Notes under the pieces: generated by a model | What the model was told of the DNA's origin: nothing | Databases searched by the model: none | The model's input: the letters and a program-made list of their open reading frames with translations, nothing else | Program-made: the position numbers and the translations under genes | Source of the DNA: Rhodocyclaceae bacterium | Lineage (GTDB): Bacteria; Pseudomonadota; Gammaproteobacteria; Burkholderiales; Rhodocyclaceae | NCBI GenBank assembly: GCA_023230455.1 | Contig: JALNXH010000034.1 | Coordinates: forward strand, 1 to 21,686 | Reading direction: 5' to 3' | DNA: 21,686 bases | Part shown: piece after piece, positions 6,719 through 14,388 of the stretch | How positions within the stretch are numbered: position 1 is the stretch's first letter | Layout: each line of letters starts with the position of its first letter

Positions 6719-8676
6719 TCCGAAACCCCGCCGAGACCGACCGTCGGCTTGCCGGTGCCGACCACCGTCATGCGCTGACTATTGCGCTGATTTACGCAGC
6801 CATCGGCAGTGCGTGGATTTTGGCCACCAGCGGCATTCCGGTACTGCTGCTACAACAGGTCAAGTTCGCCGACTTGCCGTGGGATCAGGCAGGCTCCGGC
6901 GGATTGGTGATTTTTGCGTCGAGTTGGATGCTGTATTTATTGATCAAGGAAAAATTGGAGCAGGCGCGACAGTCGGCGACCCAATTGCGTTTGCGTGACC
7001 GCGCGCTGGAGGCCAGCACCAATGCCATCGTGATTACCGATCATGCGGCAGAAGAGAATCCGGTGGTGTACGTGAATCCCGCTTTCGAGCGCATCACCGG
7101 CTATCGCAGTGACGAGATTGTCGGCCAGGGCTGCCAGACGATCCTCGGCGACGAAGGGCAGCCGGCGCAGGCGGCGCTGCTGGCCGCTTTTCGTGAAGGC
7201 CGCGAGGGGCGGGCGCTGTTGCATAGCGTGCGCAAGGACGGCTCACCGTTCTGGATGGAACTGCACCTCGCGCCGGTGCTCGACGAGTTCGGCAGGGTTT
7301 CTCACCACGTTGCCGTGCAGAACGATGTGACCGAGAATGTGCGCTATCAGCAGGAACTCGAATATCAGGCCAACCACGATACCCTGACCGGGCTCGCCAA
7401 TCGTAATCTGTTGCGCGATCGACTGGATCAGGCGATCGCCTACGGCCGACGCGACCGGCGCACGATGGCGGTTGCCTTCATCGACCTGGATAATTTCAAG
7501 TTCGTCAACGACAGTCAGGGCCATCCTGCCGGCGACGCATTGCTGAAGCAGGTGGCTGGGCGGCTTGCCGGCTGTATCCGCGCCAGTGATACGGTGGCGC
7601 GGATGGGTGGCGACGAGTTCGTCCTGCTGCTATTTGATCAGCCCGAAGGCCCGTCGCTGGCGACGACGCTTGATCGCATCCTGACAGAGATCGCCCAGCC
7701 CTACCGCGTCGGCGCGCATGAGTTCAATCTCTCCTGTAGCATCGGCTGCGCGCTGTTTCCAGAACATGGCGAGGCGGTGGAAACTTTGCTCCAGCGTGCG
7801 GACATTGCCATGTACAACGCCAAGGAGTCGGGAAAGAATGCCGTTCGCACCTATTCGAACGAGTTGGACCAGCGTTTCGTGCGGCGCGTCGAAATCGAAA
7901 CCGATTTGCGCGCGGCTCTCGATCAGGGGCAGTTCTTCATCTGTTACCAGCCGCAGGTAAGCGCTGCCGGCCATCGCCTGATCGGCGTCGAGGCGCTATT
8001 GCGCTGGCGCCATCCTCAGCGCGGAGTGATTTCGCCGGCGCATTTCATTCCGGTGGCGGAAGAAACCGGGATGATCGTCGCCATCGGCGATTGGGTGTTG
8101 CGGCAAGCCTGCGCTGATGCGATGGCGTGGGGGCGGGATGGGCTGCCGCCGATGCGGGTGGCGGTCAATCTATCGGCGAGGCAGTTTCTCAAAAAAGATC
8201 TGGTCCAGTCAGTGGCTGATGCCCTGGCCCACAGCGGCTTGCCGCCCGGCTTGCTGGAACTGGAATTGACCGAAAGTCTGCTGATGCATAACGCGGAACT
8301 GTTCATCGCCACACTGCGCGATCTGAAGGCGCTGGGCGTCGAACTGGCGGTGGACGATTTCGGCACCGGCTATTCCAGCCTCAGCTATCTGAAGCGCTTT
8401 CCGGTCGATCGCCTGAAAATTGACCAGTCCTTCGTGCGCGAACTGATGACCGATACCGACAGTGCGGCGATCTGTCAGGCGGTTATCACGTTGGGCCACA
8501 GTCTCGGCCTACAGGTGATTGCCGAAGGGGTTGAATCGGGCGAACAGGCCGAGTGTCTGCTCGGCCTGACCTGCGACGAACTACAGGGCTACCATTTCAG
8601 CAAGCCGGTGCCCGACATCGAACTGCGTGCATTTGCGCGCACCTACGAAGGCGTTGCGACGGCGAAGGCTATTTGA
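6715..8676 (+). CDS. Membrane PAS(LOV-like)-GGDEF-EAL protein, c-di-GMP synthase/phosphodiesterase
   Basis: 653 residues if started at TTG 6715. Two hydrophobic segments lie at about 23-45 and 62-78. A PAS/PAC domain follows at about 95-215, then GGDEF (about 220-380) and EAL (about 400-645). The cyclase site is intact (GGDEF 298-302), with the inhibitory I-site RASD 289-292 at the correct spacing. The phosphodiesterase side keeps EAL at 426-428, LTESLL, DDFGTGYSSL from 547, and AEGVES. Both activities are therefore possible. The PAS closely resembles a LOV domain and keeps the cysteine (C140) and Q202, but the other flavin contacts are changed. The start is unsettled: the frame has no ATG near the expected N-terminus, and upstream codons lie inside the amidohydrolase gene in another frame. 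The 3' end overlaps convergent gstA by 8 bp. Confidence 0.92.
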   Translation: MIRNPAETDRRLAGADHRHALTIALIYAAIGSAWILATSGIPVLLLQQVKFADLPWDQAGSGGLVIFASSWMLYLLIKEKLEQARQSATQLRLRDRALEASTNAIVITDHAAEENPVVYVNPAFERITGYRSDEIVGQGCQTILGDEGQPAQAALLAAFREGREGRALLHSVRKDGSPFWMELHLAPVLDEFGRVSHHVAVQNDVTENVRYQQELEYQANHDTLTGLANRNLLRDRLDQAIAYGRRDRRTMAVAFIDLDNFKFVNDSQGHPAGDALLKQVAGRLAGCIRASDTVARMGGDEFVLLLFDQPEGPSLATTLDRILTEIAQPYRVGAHEFNLSCSIGCALFPEHGEAVETLLQRADIAMYNAKESGKNAVRTYSNELDQRFVRRVEIETDLRAALDQGQFFICYQPQVSAAGHRLIGVEALLRWRHPQRGVISPAHFIPVAEETGMIVAIGDWVLRQACADAMAWGRDGLPPMRVAVNLSARQFLKKDLVQSVADALAHSGLPPGLLELELTESLLMHNAELFIATLRDLKALGVELAVDDFGTGYSSLSYLKRFPVDRLKIDQSFVRELMTDTDSAAICQAVITLGHSLGLQVIAEGVESGEQAECLLGLTCDELQGYHFSKPVPDIELRAFARTYEGVATAKAI

Positions 8677-9274
8677 TCAGTCCTTCGGCTTTCATCGCCG
8701 CTTGCACCGTCGGGCGCGCTGCAATCCGCGCTCGGAAGGCAATCAGGTTGGGCCAGCGCGAGATATCGATTTTCACGATGTCGGTCCAGGTCAGCACCGT
8801 GAACAGATAGGCGTCGGCGACGCTGAAGCTGTCGCCCACGGTATAGGGTTTGTCGCCGAGCAGCGTGCTGGCGGTGGCGAGGCGGCGGTCCAGCAGCGTG
8901 CGGACGGTGGCCTTCCACTCCTCGGGGGCGGCCATGAACAGCGGAGTGAAATTTTTGTGTAGGTCGGTGCCGGTGAAGGTGAGCCATTCCTGCACACGAT
9001 AGCGCTCCATGGTGCCGTTGGCCGGGGCCAGCCTTCTCGCCGGCACCTGATCGGCCAAGTATTGAACGATGGCCGGGCCTTCGGTGAGCAGTTCGCCGTT
9101 GTCCAGCACCAGCGCGGGAACGTATCCCTTGGGGTTGACTGCGTTGTAGTCGGCACCGGTTTCGGTGACCTTGGTTTTCAGGTCGACGCGTTCGATCTGA
9201 TACGGCAGCCCGGTTTCTTCGAGCACGATATGTGGCGACATGGAACATGCGCCAGGGGAATAGTAGAGCTTCAT
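8669..9274 (-). CDS. gstA: Beta-class glutathione S-transferase
   Basis: A 201-residue cytoplasmic GST that conjugates or reduces electrophiles with glutathione. The N-terminal thioredoxin fold begins MKLYYSPGACSMSPHI, with the beta-class cysteine C10. NPKGYVPAL carries the cis-proline that binds the glutathione backbone, and LLTEGPAIVQYLAD holds the Glu-x-x-Ile glutathione site. The C-terminal helical domain includes FSVADAYLFTVL, the N-capping box motif. It resembles E. coli GstA along its length. ATG 9274 has GAGGAG upstream on the minus strand, and a good promoter (9314-9341) lies between it and the spermidine-synthase-like gene, so it can be transcribed alone. It overlaps the end of the GGDEF-EAL gene by 8 bp. 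Confidence 0.95.
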   Translation of the reverse strand: MKLYYSPGACSMSPHIVLEETGLPYQIERVDLKTKVTETGADYNAVNPKGYVPALVLDNGELLTEGPAIVQYLADQVPARRLAPANGTMERYRVQEWLTFTGTDLHKNFTPLFMAAPEEWKATVRTLLDRRLATASTLLGDKPYTVGDSFSVADAYLFTVLTWTDIVKIDISRWPNLIAFRARIAARPTVQAAMKAEGLIK

Positions 9275-9313
9275 CGACGGGATCTCCTCGGTTGGTTTTG
9301 TATGTGGCCGTTC

Positions 9314-9341
9314 ATTATGGACATCTTCGCGTCCCTCGCAA
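9314..9341 (-). promoter_or_regulatory. Probable sigma70-type promoter of gstA
   Basis: On the minus strand TTGCGA (9341-9336) and CATAAT (9319-9314) are separated by 16 bp, about 40 nt upstream of the gstA start. It directly abuts the stop codon of the upstream gene, in a 67-nt gap between otherwise close-packed genes. The -35 overlaps an inverted repeat, GCAACT-AG-AGTTGC (9338-9351). Confidence 0.5.
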
Positions 9342-10091
9342 CTAGAGTTGCAGCCGCGCGCCGCGGAAGACGCCGGATGCCGCCAATCGCGACAGCGTCG
9401 GCGCGAGCTTGAGGCCAGTCGTCGTTTTCAGCGTTGCCGCGGCTTCCTCGAGTTCGGCCAGGGTCCGATCAATGGTGGCGCCCGTGGCGGCGACGGCGAT
9501 CGCGTTGCCGCTGTCGCAGGAGGGGAAGGCGATTGCTCGGTCGTCGAAGGCCGTTTTGATGCGGGCGACGCTGTCGCGGAAATTCCGGCGTCGCGACAGC
9601 AGGTTGGTGACCAGCAGACCCTGCGACGAAAGTCGCTGCCGGCAATTTAGATAGAAGGAAAGGGTATCCAGGTCACCGGCAAGGGCATCGGCATCGAAGC
9701 CATCGACCAGGATCAGGTCGAAGCGCGGCGATTTCCTCATCATGTACTGCGCTCCGTCGGCGATCTCGATGTGTAGGCGCGCGTCTTCACCGGGCAGCCG
9801 GAAATGCTGCTGCGCCACGGCGACCACCTGCGGCGCAATTTCCACTACGAGGAGGCGGCACTGCGGTCGGTGGCGATAAAGGAACTTGGTCAGCGATCCG
9901 GCCCCAAGGCCGACCAGCAATGCGTTGCGCGGCCATGTGGGTTGCTCTCGTAGAATCAACCCAGCCATCATTTCCCTTGTGTAGTCCAATTCAAGCGCCC
10001 ACGGCCGGGCGATGCGCATTGCGCCCTGAATCCAGTCCGAGCCGAAATGCAAATAGCGAACCCCGGCTGTTTCGCTGACTTCGATATCCAT
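9342..10091 (-). CDS. Spermidine synthase-like (class I Rossmann-fold) protein
   Basis: A 249-residue protein with the spermidine-synthase/methyltransferase fold. The first part (YLHFGSDWIQGAMRI) is like the small N-terminal beta domain. ALLVGLGAGSL is the nucleoside-binding motif I, VVEIAPQVV the acidic end of strand 2, and ADGAQYM and LILVDGFDAD follow. True spermidine synthases have an aspartate-rich D-x-x-D-P type loop at the last position; here it reads VDGFDAD, so polyamine synthesis is not assured and another aminopropyl- or methyltransferase role is possible. It starts 6 nt after the hslO stop, so it belongs to the same minus-strand transcript (hslO, then this gene). Family placement is sound, reaction unknown. 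Confidence 0.85.
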   Translation of the reverse strand: MDIEVSETAGVRYLHFGSDWIQGAMRIARPWALELDYTREMMAGLILREQPTWPRNALLVGLGAGSLTKFLYRHRPQCRLLVVEIAPQVVAVAQQHFRLPGEDARLHIEIADGAQYMMRKSPRFDLILVDGFDADALAGDLDTLSFYLNCRQRLSSQGLLVTNLLSRRRNFRDSVARIKTAFDDRAIAFPSCDSGNAIAVAATGATIDRTLAELEEAAATLKTTTGLKLAPTLSRLAASGVFRGARLQL

Positions 10092-10097
10092 CGGCGA

Positions 10098-10952
10098 TCA
10101 GTGCAGGATGTGCTGGGTGATCGGGAAAAGATGCTCCAGAATCTCCCTGCCGAAACGGTATTCGTGATTGCAGATGTCGTCCTGGATCAGAATTTCGCCT
10201 TTCTCGTCGAGTATCGAGGCGACCTCATCCCGTCCCAATGAGCGCAGCATATCGAGCACCTTGCCTTCGTCGCGCGGGCAGTGGTAGTTGACTCTGCGGG
10301 AGGCAAATAGTCGGATATCTTCTTCCGGGAACAGTCGTGCCAGCAGGATGTCCGGTGCCATTGCCAGTTCTTCTGCGGTGACGGTGGCCGCGAGCTGCTG
10401 GACACGGTTCCAGCCGTCGGCGTCCTTGCGTTCTGCCTCGGGCAGCTTCTGTAGCAGCAGGCCGCAGGCGCGAATGCCGTCCGCTACAAGCCAGAGGCGG
10501 GTCGGTGTCTGCTCCGAGGCGGCCAGATAATGTTCGAAGATGGCGGCGAGGGTATCGCCTTGTAGCGGAACGATGCTTTGGTAGGGCGTTTCTCGAGCGG
10601 CGTCGGCTTGCAGGGTCAGTACCAGCCGGCCATCGCCGAGAAGCTGCGGGACGGAGGCCGGCAACAGATCCGCTGCCGCCTTGGCCATGCCGCGCAGATG
10701 CAGTTGTTCGTCGCAATCGACCACCAGCAGTCGCACGGCACCGTGCCCTTGGACCTGAAAACTGAGGCGGCCCGGCGCCTTCATGTTGTTGCCGAGCAGC
10801 GTGGTGACAGCGGCCATTTGTCCGAGCAGATCGCGGGTCGTGGGGGAATAGCCGCGGCCGTGGTGCATCGCCCGCCAGGCGGAGCCCAGATGCACCATCG
10901 CGCCCCGGATATCGAGCGACTCGAAGAGGAAGCGGGCAACGCTATCGGTCAT
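10098..10952 (-). CDS. hslO: Hsp33-family redox chaperone with incomplete zinc site
   Basis: A 284-residue Hsp33 homologue. The family is a cytoplasmic holdase that is switched on when four zinc-bound cysteines (CxC and CxxC) oxidise. The core fold is well kept: RGAMVHLGSAW near the N-terminus, LLGNNMKAPGRLSFQVQG, and PYQSIVPLQGDTL in the middle. The C-terminal switch region still aligns, but only two cysteines remain: C225 of the CxC (the second position is R227) and C261 of the CxxC (the first position is D258). The rest of the linker (MLRSLGRDEVASIL, then GEI) is intact, so this is divergence and not a frameshift. Zinc binding and redox activation are doubtful. Its start overlaps the yffB stop by 4 nt (ATGA). 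Confidence 0.93.
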   Translation of the reverse strand: MTDSVARFLFESLDIRGAMVHLGSAWRAMHHGRGYSPTTRDLLGQMAAVTTLLGNNMKAPGRLSFQVQGHGAVRLLVVDCDEQLHLRGMAKAAADLLPASVPQLLGDGRLVLTLQADAARETPYQSIVPLQGDTLAAIFEHYLAASEQTPTRLWLVADGIRACGLLLQKLPEAERKDADGWNRVQQLAATVTAEELAMAPDILLARLFPEEDIRLFASRRVNYHCPRDEGKVLDMLRSLGRDEVASILDEKGEILIQDDICNHEYRFGREILEHLFPITQHILH

Positions 10953-11296
10953 CGCAGAAAGCTGGAAAAAAGATTGGGGTCGAATCCCACCAGCAATTGC
11001 CCGCTGCCGGTTTCAACCACCGGCCGCTTGATCAGACTGGGATACTCCACCATCAGGGCGATCGCCTTGCTCTGGGTGGTGATCTCCTGCTGTTCCGGAG
11101 TGAGTTTGCGATAGGTGCTGCCCGCGGTATTCACCAGGGTCTTCCAGCCGATGGCGCGGCACCAGGCGACCAGCCGTTCGCGCGGCACGCCTTGCTTCTT
11201 ATAGTCGTAGAAGGTGTACTCGATGCCATTTCCCGCGCACCAGGCGAGAGCTTTTTTCATCGTGTCGCAGTTCTTGATGCCGTACAGGGTATTCAT
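10949..11296 (-). CDS. yffB: ArsC/Spx-family reductase (YffB type)
   Basis: A 115-residue thioredoxin-fold protein starting MNTLYGIKNCDTMKKAL, the YffB signature with a single active cysteine at residue 10. A second cysteine occurs in ALAWCAGNG. The family is related to arsenate reductase ArsC and to Spx; YffB itself is thought to be a glutathione-dependent thiol reductase, and a direct arsenate function is not established. The C-terminal part has SLIKRPVVE, the conserved Arg-Pro-Val segment of the family. It ends in an ATGA overlap with hslO, which fits a shared thiol-stress role, and starts 39 nt after the CRP-like gene. No ars operon genes are nearby. Confidence 0.9.
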   Translation of the reverse strand: MNTLYGIKNCDTMKKALAWCAGNGIEYTFYDYKKQGVPRERLVAWCRAIGWKTLVNTAGSTYRKLTPEQQEITTQSKAIALMVEYPSLIKRPVVETGSGQLLVGFDPNLFSSFLR

Positions 11297-11335
11297 GGAT
11301 GACCAGAGTGGAACGGTGGACAGGACGGTTGGAAA

Positions 11336-11809
11336 TTACAGCCGCCAGGCCAGCATTTCGTCGGCTTGGCGCAGGCGTTCCGACATTACGCGGCAGATGT
11401 TGCGGTAGACCTTGAGGCCGATGGCGGGTTGTGCGTCGATGGCTTTGTCTGAGAGTCGGACCAGAATGCAGGCTTCGATGGCTTTGACGCTGGCGCTGCG
11501 TACCTCCTGATCGGCCAGCGCCATCTCGCCGAAGCTGTCGGCGGGGCCGAGCCTGGCCAGTTCCATCTCGCCGTCGCGCCCCTGCTTTGTGACCTTGGCC
11601 TCGCCGTCGATGATGACGTACATGTGCATTCCGACATTGCCTTCATTCACGATATCCATGCCGGGGGCGAAAGTGCATTTCTCCGCACGACTGAGGAGTT
11701 CGGCGATCTCGGCCGGTTTCAGACCCTGGAAAGCCTTGACGCGTTCGGCCAGCTTGAACAGCATGCGTTGCGTGTCGTGAAACGAAAACTCTTCCTTGAC
11801 CCATGTCAT
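11336..11809 (-). CDS. Stand-alone cyclic nucleotide-binding (CRP-like) domain protein
   Basis: A 157-residue protein with one cNMP-binding domain and no DNA-binding helix-turn-helix. Roughly residues 28-125 form the beta-roll: FAPGMDIVNEGNVG, then FGEMAL at 93-98 and R104-S-A, matching the phosphate-binding cassette including the key arginine. A helical tail (130-157, VYRNICRVMSERLRQADEML) closes it. This suggests a cAMP or other nucleotide sensor acting by protein contact. The start is ATG 11809, which overlaps the glnD stop (ATGA); the longer open frame upstream lies inside glnD. Coupling to glnD suggests a link to nitrogen signalling, but that is inference from position only. Confidence 0.88.
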   Translation of the reverse strand: MTWVKEEFSFHDTQRMLFKLAERVKAFQGLKPAEIAELLSRAEKCTFAPGMDIVNEGNVGMHMYVIIDGEAKVTKQGRDGEMELARLGPADSFGEMALADQEVRSASVKAIEACILVRLSDKAIDAQPAIGLKVYRNICRVMSERLRQADEMLAWRL

Positions 11810-14385
11810 GTCTGCAAAGCCTCCAGAAGTTCTTCTTCGATATGTACCAGCGTAGCGCTTTTTTCCAGCTCTTGTCCCGAGATGAGAAACGTATCTTCGA
11901 CGCGTTCCCCCAAAGTGGCCACCTTGGCCGTATGAAAGGTGACGCCGTGTCGCCCGAGAATGCGTGCGATGAGGAAGAGCAGTCCAGGGCGGTCCGCGGC
12001 GCTGATGGACATGACGAAACGGTTGCCTTTCTCGTCGGGGCGAATTTCCACCTCCGGCGAGAGCGGGAAGTGTTTTACCTGGCGAGGCAGGCGCCCCTGT
12101 TGCGGAGCCCCCAGCGGTGGCAGCGTCTGCAACTGCACGCTCAGCTCGTGCTCGATCAGGGCGATTACGTCGCGATAGGGTAGATGCTCCTGGGTATCGA
12201 GGATGACGAAGCTGTCGAGCGCGTAGCCGTGGCGCGTAGTGTGAATCTTTGCATCGACGATGGAATAGCCGTGGCGGGCGAAGAAGCCGCAGAGTCGGGC
12301 GAACAGGTCGGGCTGGTCGCGCAGGTAGGCCATCACTTGCAGTCCGGCACCGATCGGACTGAGCCGGGCGCGCACCACCGGTTCGTCGGTATCCGGGCGG
12401 TAATAGAGGTTGCGCGTATGCCAAGCGATTTCATCGGCATCGTGACGCATGAAGTAGACCGTGTCGAGATGCTCCCAGAACGGCGCTTCGATCCCGCTGC
12501 GTAGTCCCCGTTTGCGCAGCAGGGCGCGCGCTTCCTCCTGGTTCTCGGAAACGCCGGCGAGTGGTGTTGTGGCTTCTCCGCTGAGCTGGCGCGAGGTCAT
12601 GCGGAACAGGTCTTCGAGCAGCTTGCCTTTCCAGACGTTCCATACTTTCGGGCTGGTGCCGCGGATGTCGGCGACGGTGAGCAGGTAGAGGGCCGTCAGG
12701 CGACGTTGGTTGCCGACCACGGAAGCAAAGCGGCGAACCACGTCGGGATCCGACAGATCCTTTTTCTGGGCTATTTGCGACATGGTGAGGTGGTGTTCCA
12801 CCAGGAACACCACCAGGTCGCCGTCTGCGGCGTCAATTTCGTGATCGACGCAGAATTCGCGCGCATCGGCCATGCCCTGTTTGGAGTGGTCGCCGCCGCG
12901 GCCTTTGGCGATGTCGTGGAACAGGGCGGCGATGTAGAGCAGCCAGCGACGTTCGAAGCCCGACATCAGGCGTGAGCAAAACGGGTATTCGTGGGCGAAT
13001 TCGGGCATGGTGAAGCGGCGCAGGTTGCGTATCACCTGCATGATGTGCTGATCCACGGTATAGACGTGAAACAGGTCGTGCTGCATTTGTCCGACGATGC
13101 GACCGAAAGCGGGCAGGTAATGGCCGAGGATGTCGTACTGGTTCATCCGCCGCAGCTCGTGGATGAGATGCGGTTGCTGGAACAGCTTGAGGAACAGGCG
13201 TCGATTTTCGGGATCGCGGCGGAAATCGGTGTCGATGCGGTCGCGGGCCCGCCACAGTGCGCGCAGCGTACGTGTCGTCATGCCCTTGAGTTCGCCGCGT
13301 TGTTCGAGAATCAGAAAGCTTTGCAATATCGCTGTCGGTTTGCGCTCGAAAAGTTCCGGATCGCGGATGTCGAGGCGTTCCCTGATGGTTTGGAAATCAT
13401 TGTCGATGACCAGCGGCGGTACCGGCGAGCGCGGCATCAGACGGACGGCCAGATTCTGCAACACCAGCGTATTGAGTTGGGTGACCAACTTGGCGTTGCG
13501 GTAGTAGCGCTGCATCAGCACTTCGGATGCGCGACGGGCGCTCGTCGGTGCGCAATCCATGGCTTGCGCCAGTGCTTCCTGATAGTCGAACAGGAGTCGG
13601 TCTTCTTTGCGCTTGACCAATTGGTGCAGGCGGCTGCGCAACTGACGCAGAAAACTTTCGGCCGCACCCAGTTGCCGCGCTTCGTCCTGGGTGACAAGTT
13701 CTTGTTCGGCCAGCTTTGCCCAGCTGTTGCCGAGTCCTGCGGCGCGTGATACCCATAGAATCACTTGCAGGTCGCGCAGTCCGCCTGGGCTTTCCTTGCA
13801 ATTGGGTTCAAGGGCGTACGGGGTATCGTTGTAGCGTGCGTAGCGTTCGGTCTGTTCAAGTTGTTTGGCCTTGAAGAACAGCGCCGGGTCGCGCTTTTCC
13901 CCCAGGGCTTGGGTCAGCTGGGTGAACAGCGCCTTGTTACCAGCAAGCAGGCGTGCTTCCAGCAGCGAAGTTTGTACGGTGATGTCCTGCCCGGCTTCTT
14001 CCACGCATTGGTCGATGGTACGTACGCTATGACCGACATCGAGGCCGATATCCCAGAGCATTCCAATCAGGCGTTCGATCGCTGGTTCGTGTGCCGGGTC
14101 GCAACCGGCGGGCACCAGCAGCAGCAGGTCGACATCGGAACATGGGTAGAGTTCGCCGCGTCCGTAGCCGCCCGAAGCAACCAGAGCGAATGAATTCGCC
14201 AGCCCCAGGTCGCTCCATAGTTTGCGCAGCGTGGCGTCTACCAACCGGGCGCGCCCCTGGAGCAGGACCTTTGCGTTGTGCGTCAGCGTATAACGTTCGG
14301 CGAGCGCCTTCTGCCCCTCGCCAAGACGGTTGCGGTATTCGGTGATCAGCGCCTGGGTTTCGGCGGTTGCGGTGGCTTGAGGCAT
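11806..14385 (-). CDS. glnD: [Protein-PII] uridylyltransferase / uridylyl-removing enzyme
   Basis: An 859-residue enzyme that adds UMP to PII proteins (GlnB/GlnK) when glutamine is low and removes it when glutamine is high, thereby setting glutamine synthetase and NtrB/C activity. The nucleotidyltransferase motif SGGYGRGELYPCSDVD is at 71-86. The central region has MQHDLFHVYTVDQH, and the HD phosphohydrolase motif is LFHDIAKGRGGDHS. Two ACT domains sit at the C-terminus (about 690-760 and 785-859), the expected glutamine sensors. Length and order are as in E. coli (about 890). The start is 3 nt after the map stop, with no clear Shine-Dalgarno, so coupling with map is likely. The C-terminus overlaps the CRP-like gene by 4 nt. 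Confidence 0.97.
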   Translation of the reverse strand: MPQATATAETQALITEYRNRLGEGQKALAERYTLTHNAKVLLQGRARLVDATLRKLWSDLGLANSFALVASGGYGRGELYPCSDVDLLLLVPAGCDPAHEPAIERLIGMLWDIGLDVGHSVRTIDQCVEEAGQDITVQTSLLEARLLAGNKALFTQLTQALGEKRDPALFFKAKQLEQTERYARYNDTPYALEPNCKESPGGLRDLQVILWVSRAAGLGNSWAKLAEQELVTQDEARQLGAAESFLRQLRSRLHQLVKRKEDRLLFDYQEALAQAMDCAPTSARRASEVLMQRYYRNAKLVTQLNTLVLQNLAVRLMPRSPVPPLVIDNDFQTIRERLDIRDPELFERKPTAILQSFLILEQRGELKGMTTRTLRALWRARDRIDTDFRRDPENRRLFLKLFQQPHLIHELRRMNQYDILGHYLPAFGRIVGQMQHDLFHVYTVDQHIMQVIRNLRRFTMPEFAHEYPFCSRLMSGFERRWLLYIAALFHDIAKGRGGDHSKQGMADAREFCVDHEIDAADGDLVVFLVEHHLTMSQIAQKKDLSDPDVVRRFASVVGNQRRLTALYLLTVADIRGTSPKVWNVWKGKLLEDLFRMTSRQLSGEATTPLAGVSENQEEARALLRKRGLRSGIEAPFWEHLDTVYFMRHDADEIAWHTRNLYYRPDTDEPVVRARLSPIGAGLQVMAYLRDQPDLFARLCGFFARHGYSIVDAKIHTTRHGYALDSFVILDTQEHLPYRDVIALIEHELSVQLQTLPPLGAPQQGRLPRQVKHFPLSPEVEIRPDEKGNRFVMSISAADRPGLLFLIARILGRHGVTFHTAKVATLGERVEDTFLISGQELEKSATLVHIEEELLEALQT

Positions 14386-14388
14386 GGT

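Noticed and set aside
11810..12424. N-terminal extension of the CRP-like protein by about 200 residues
   Set aside because: It is a shadow frame inside glnD with Arg/Pro-rich, low-complexity composition; ATG 11809 with the ATGA overlap gives a complete domain.
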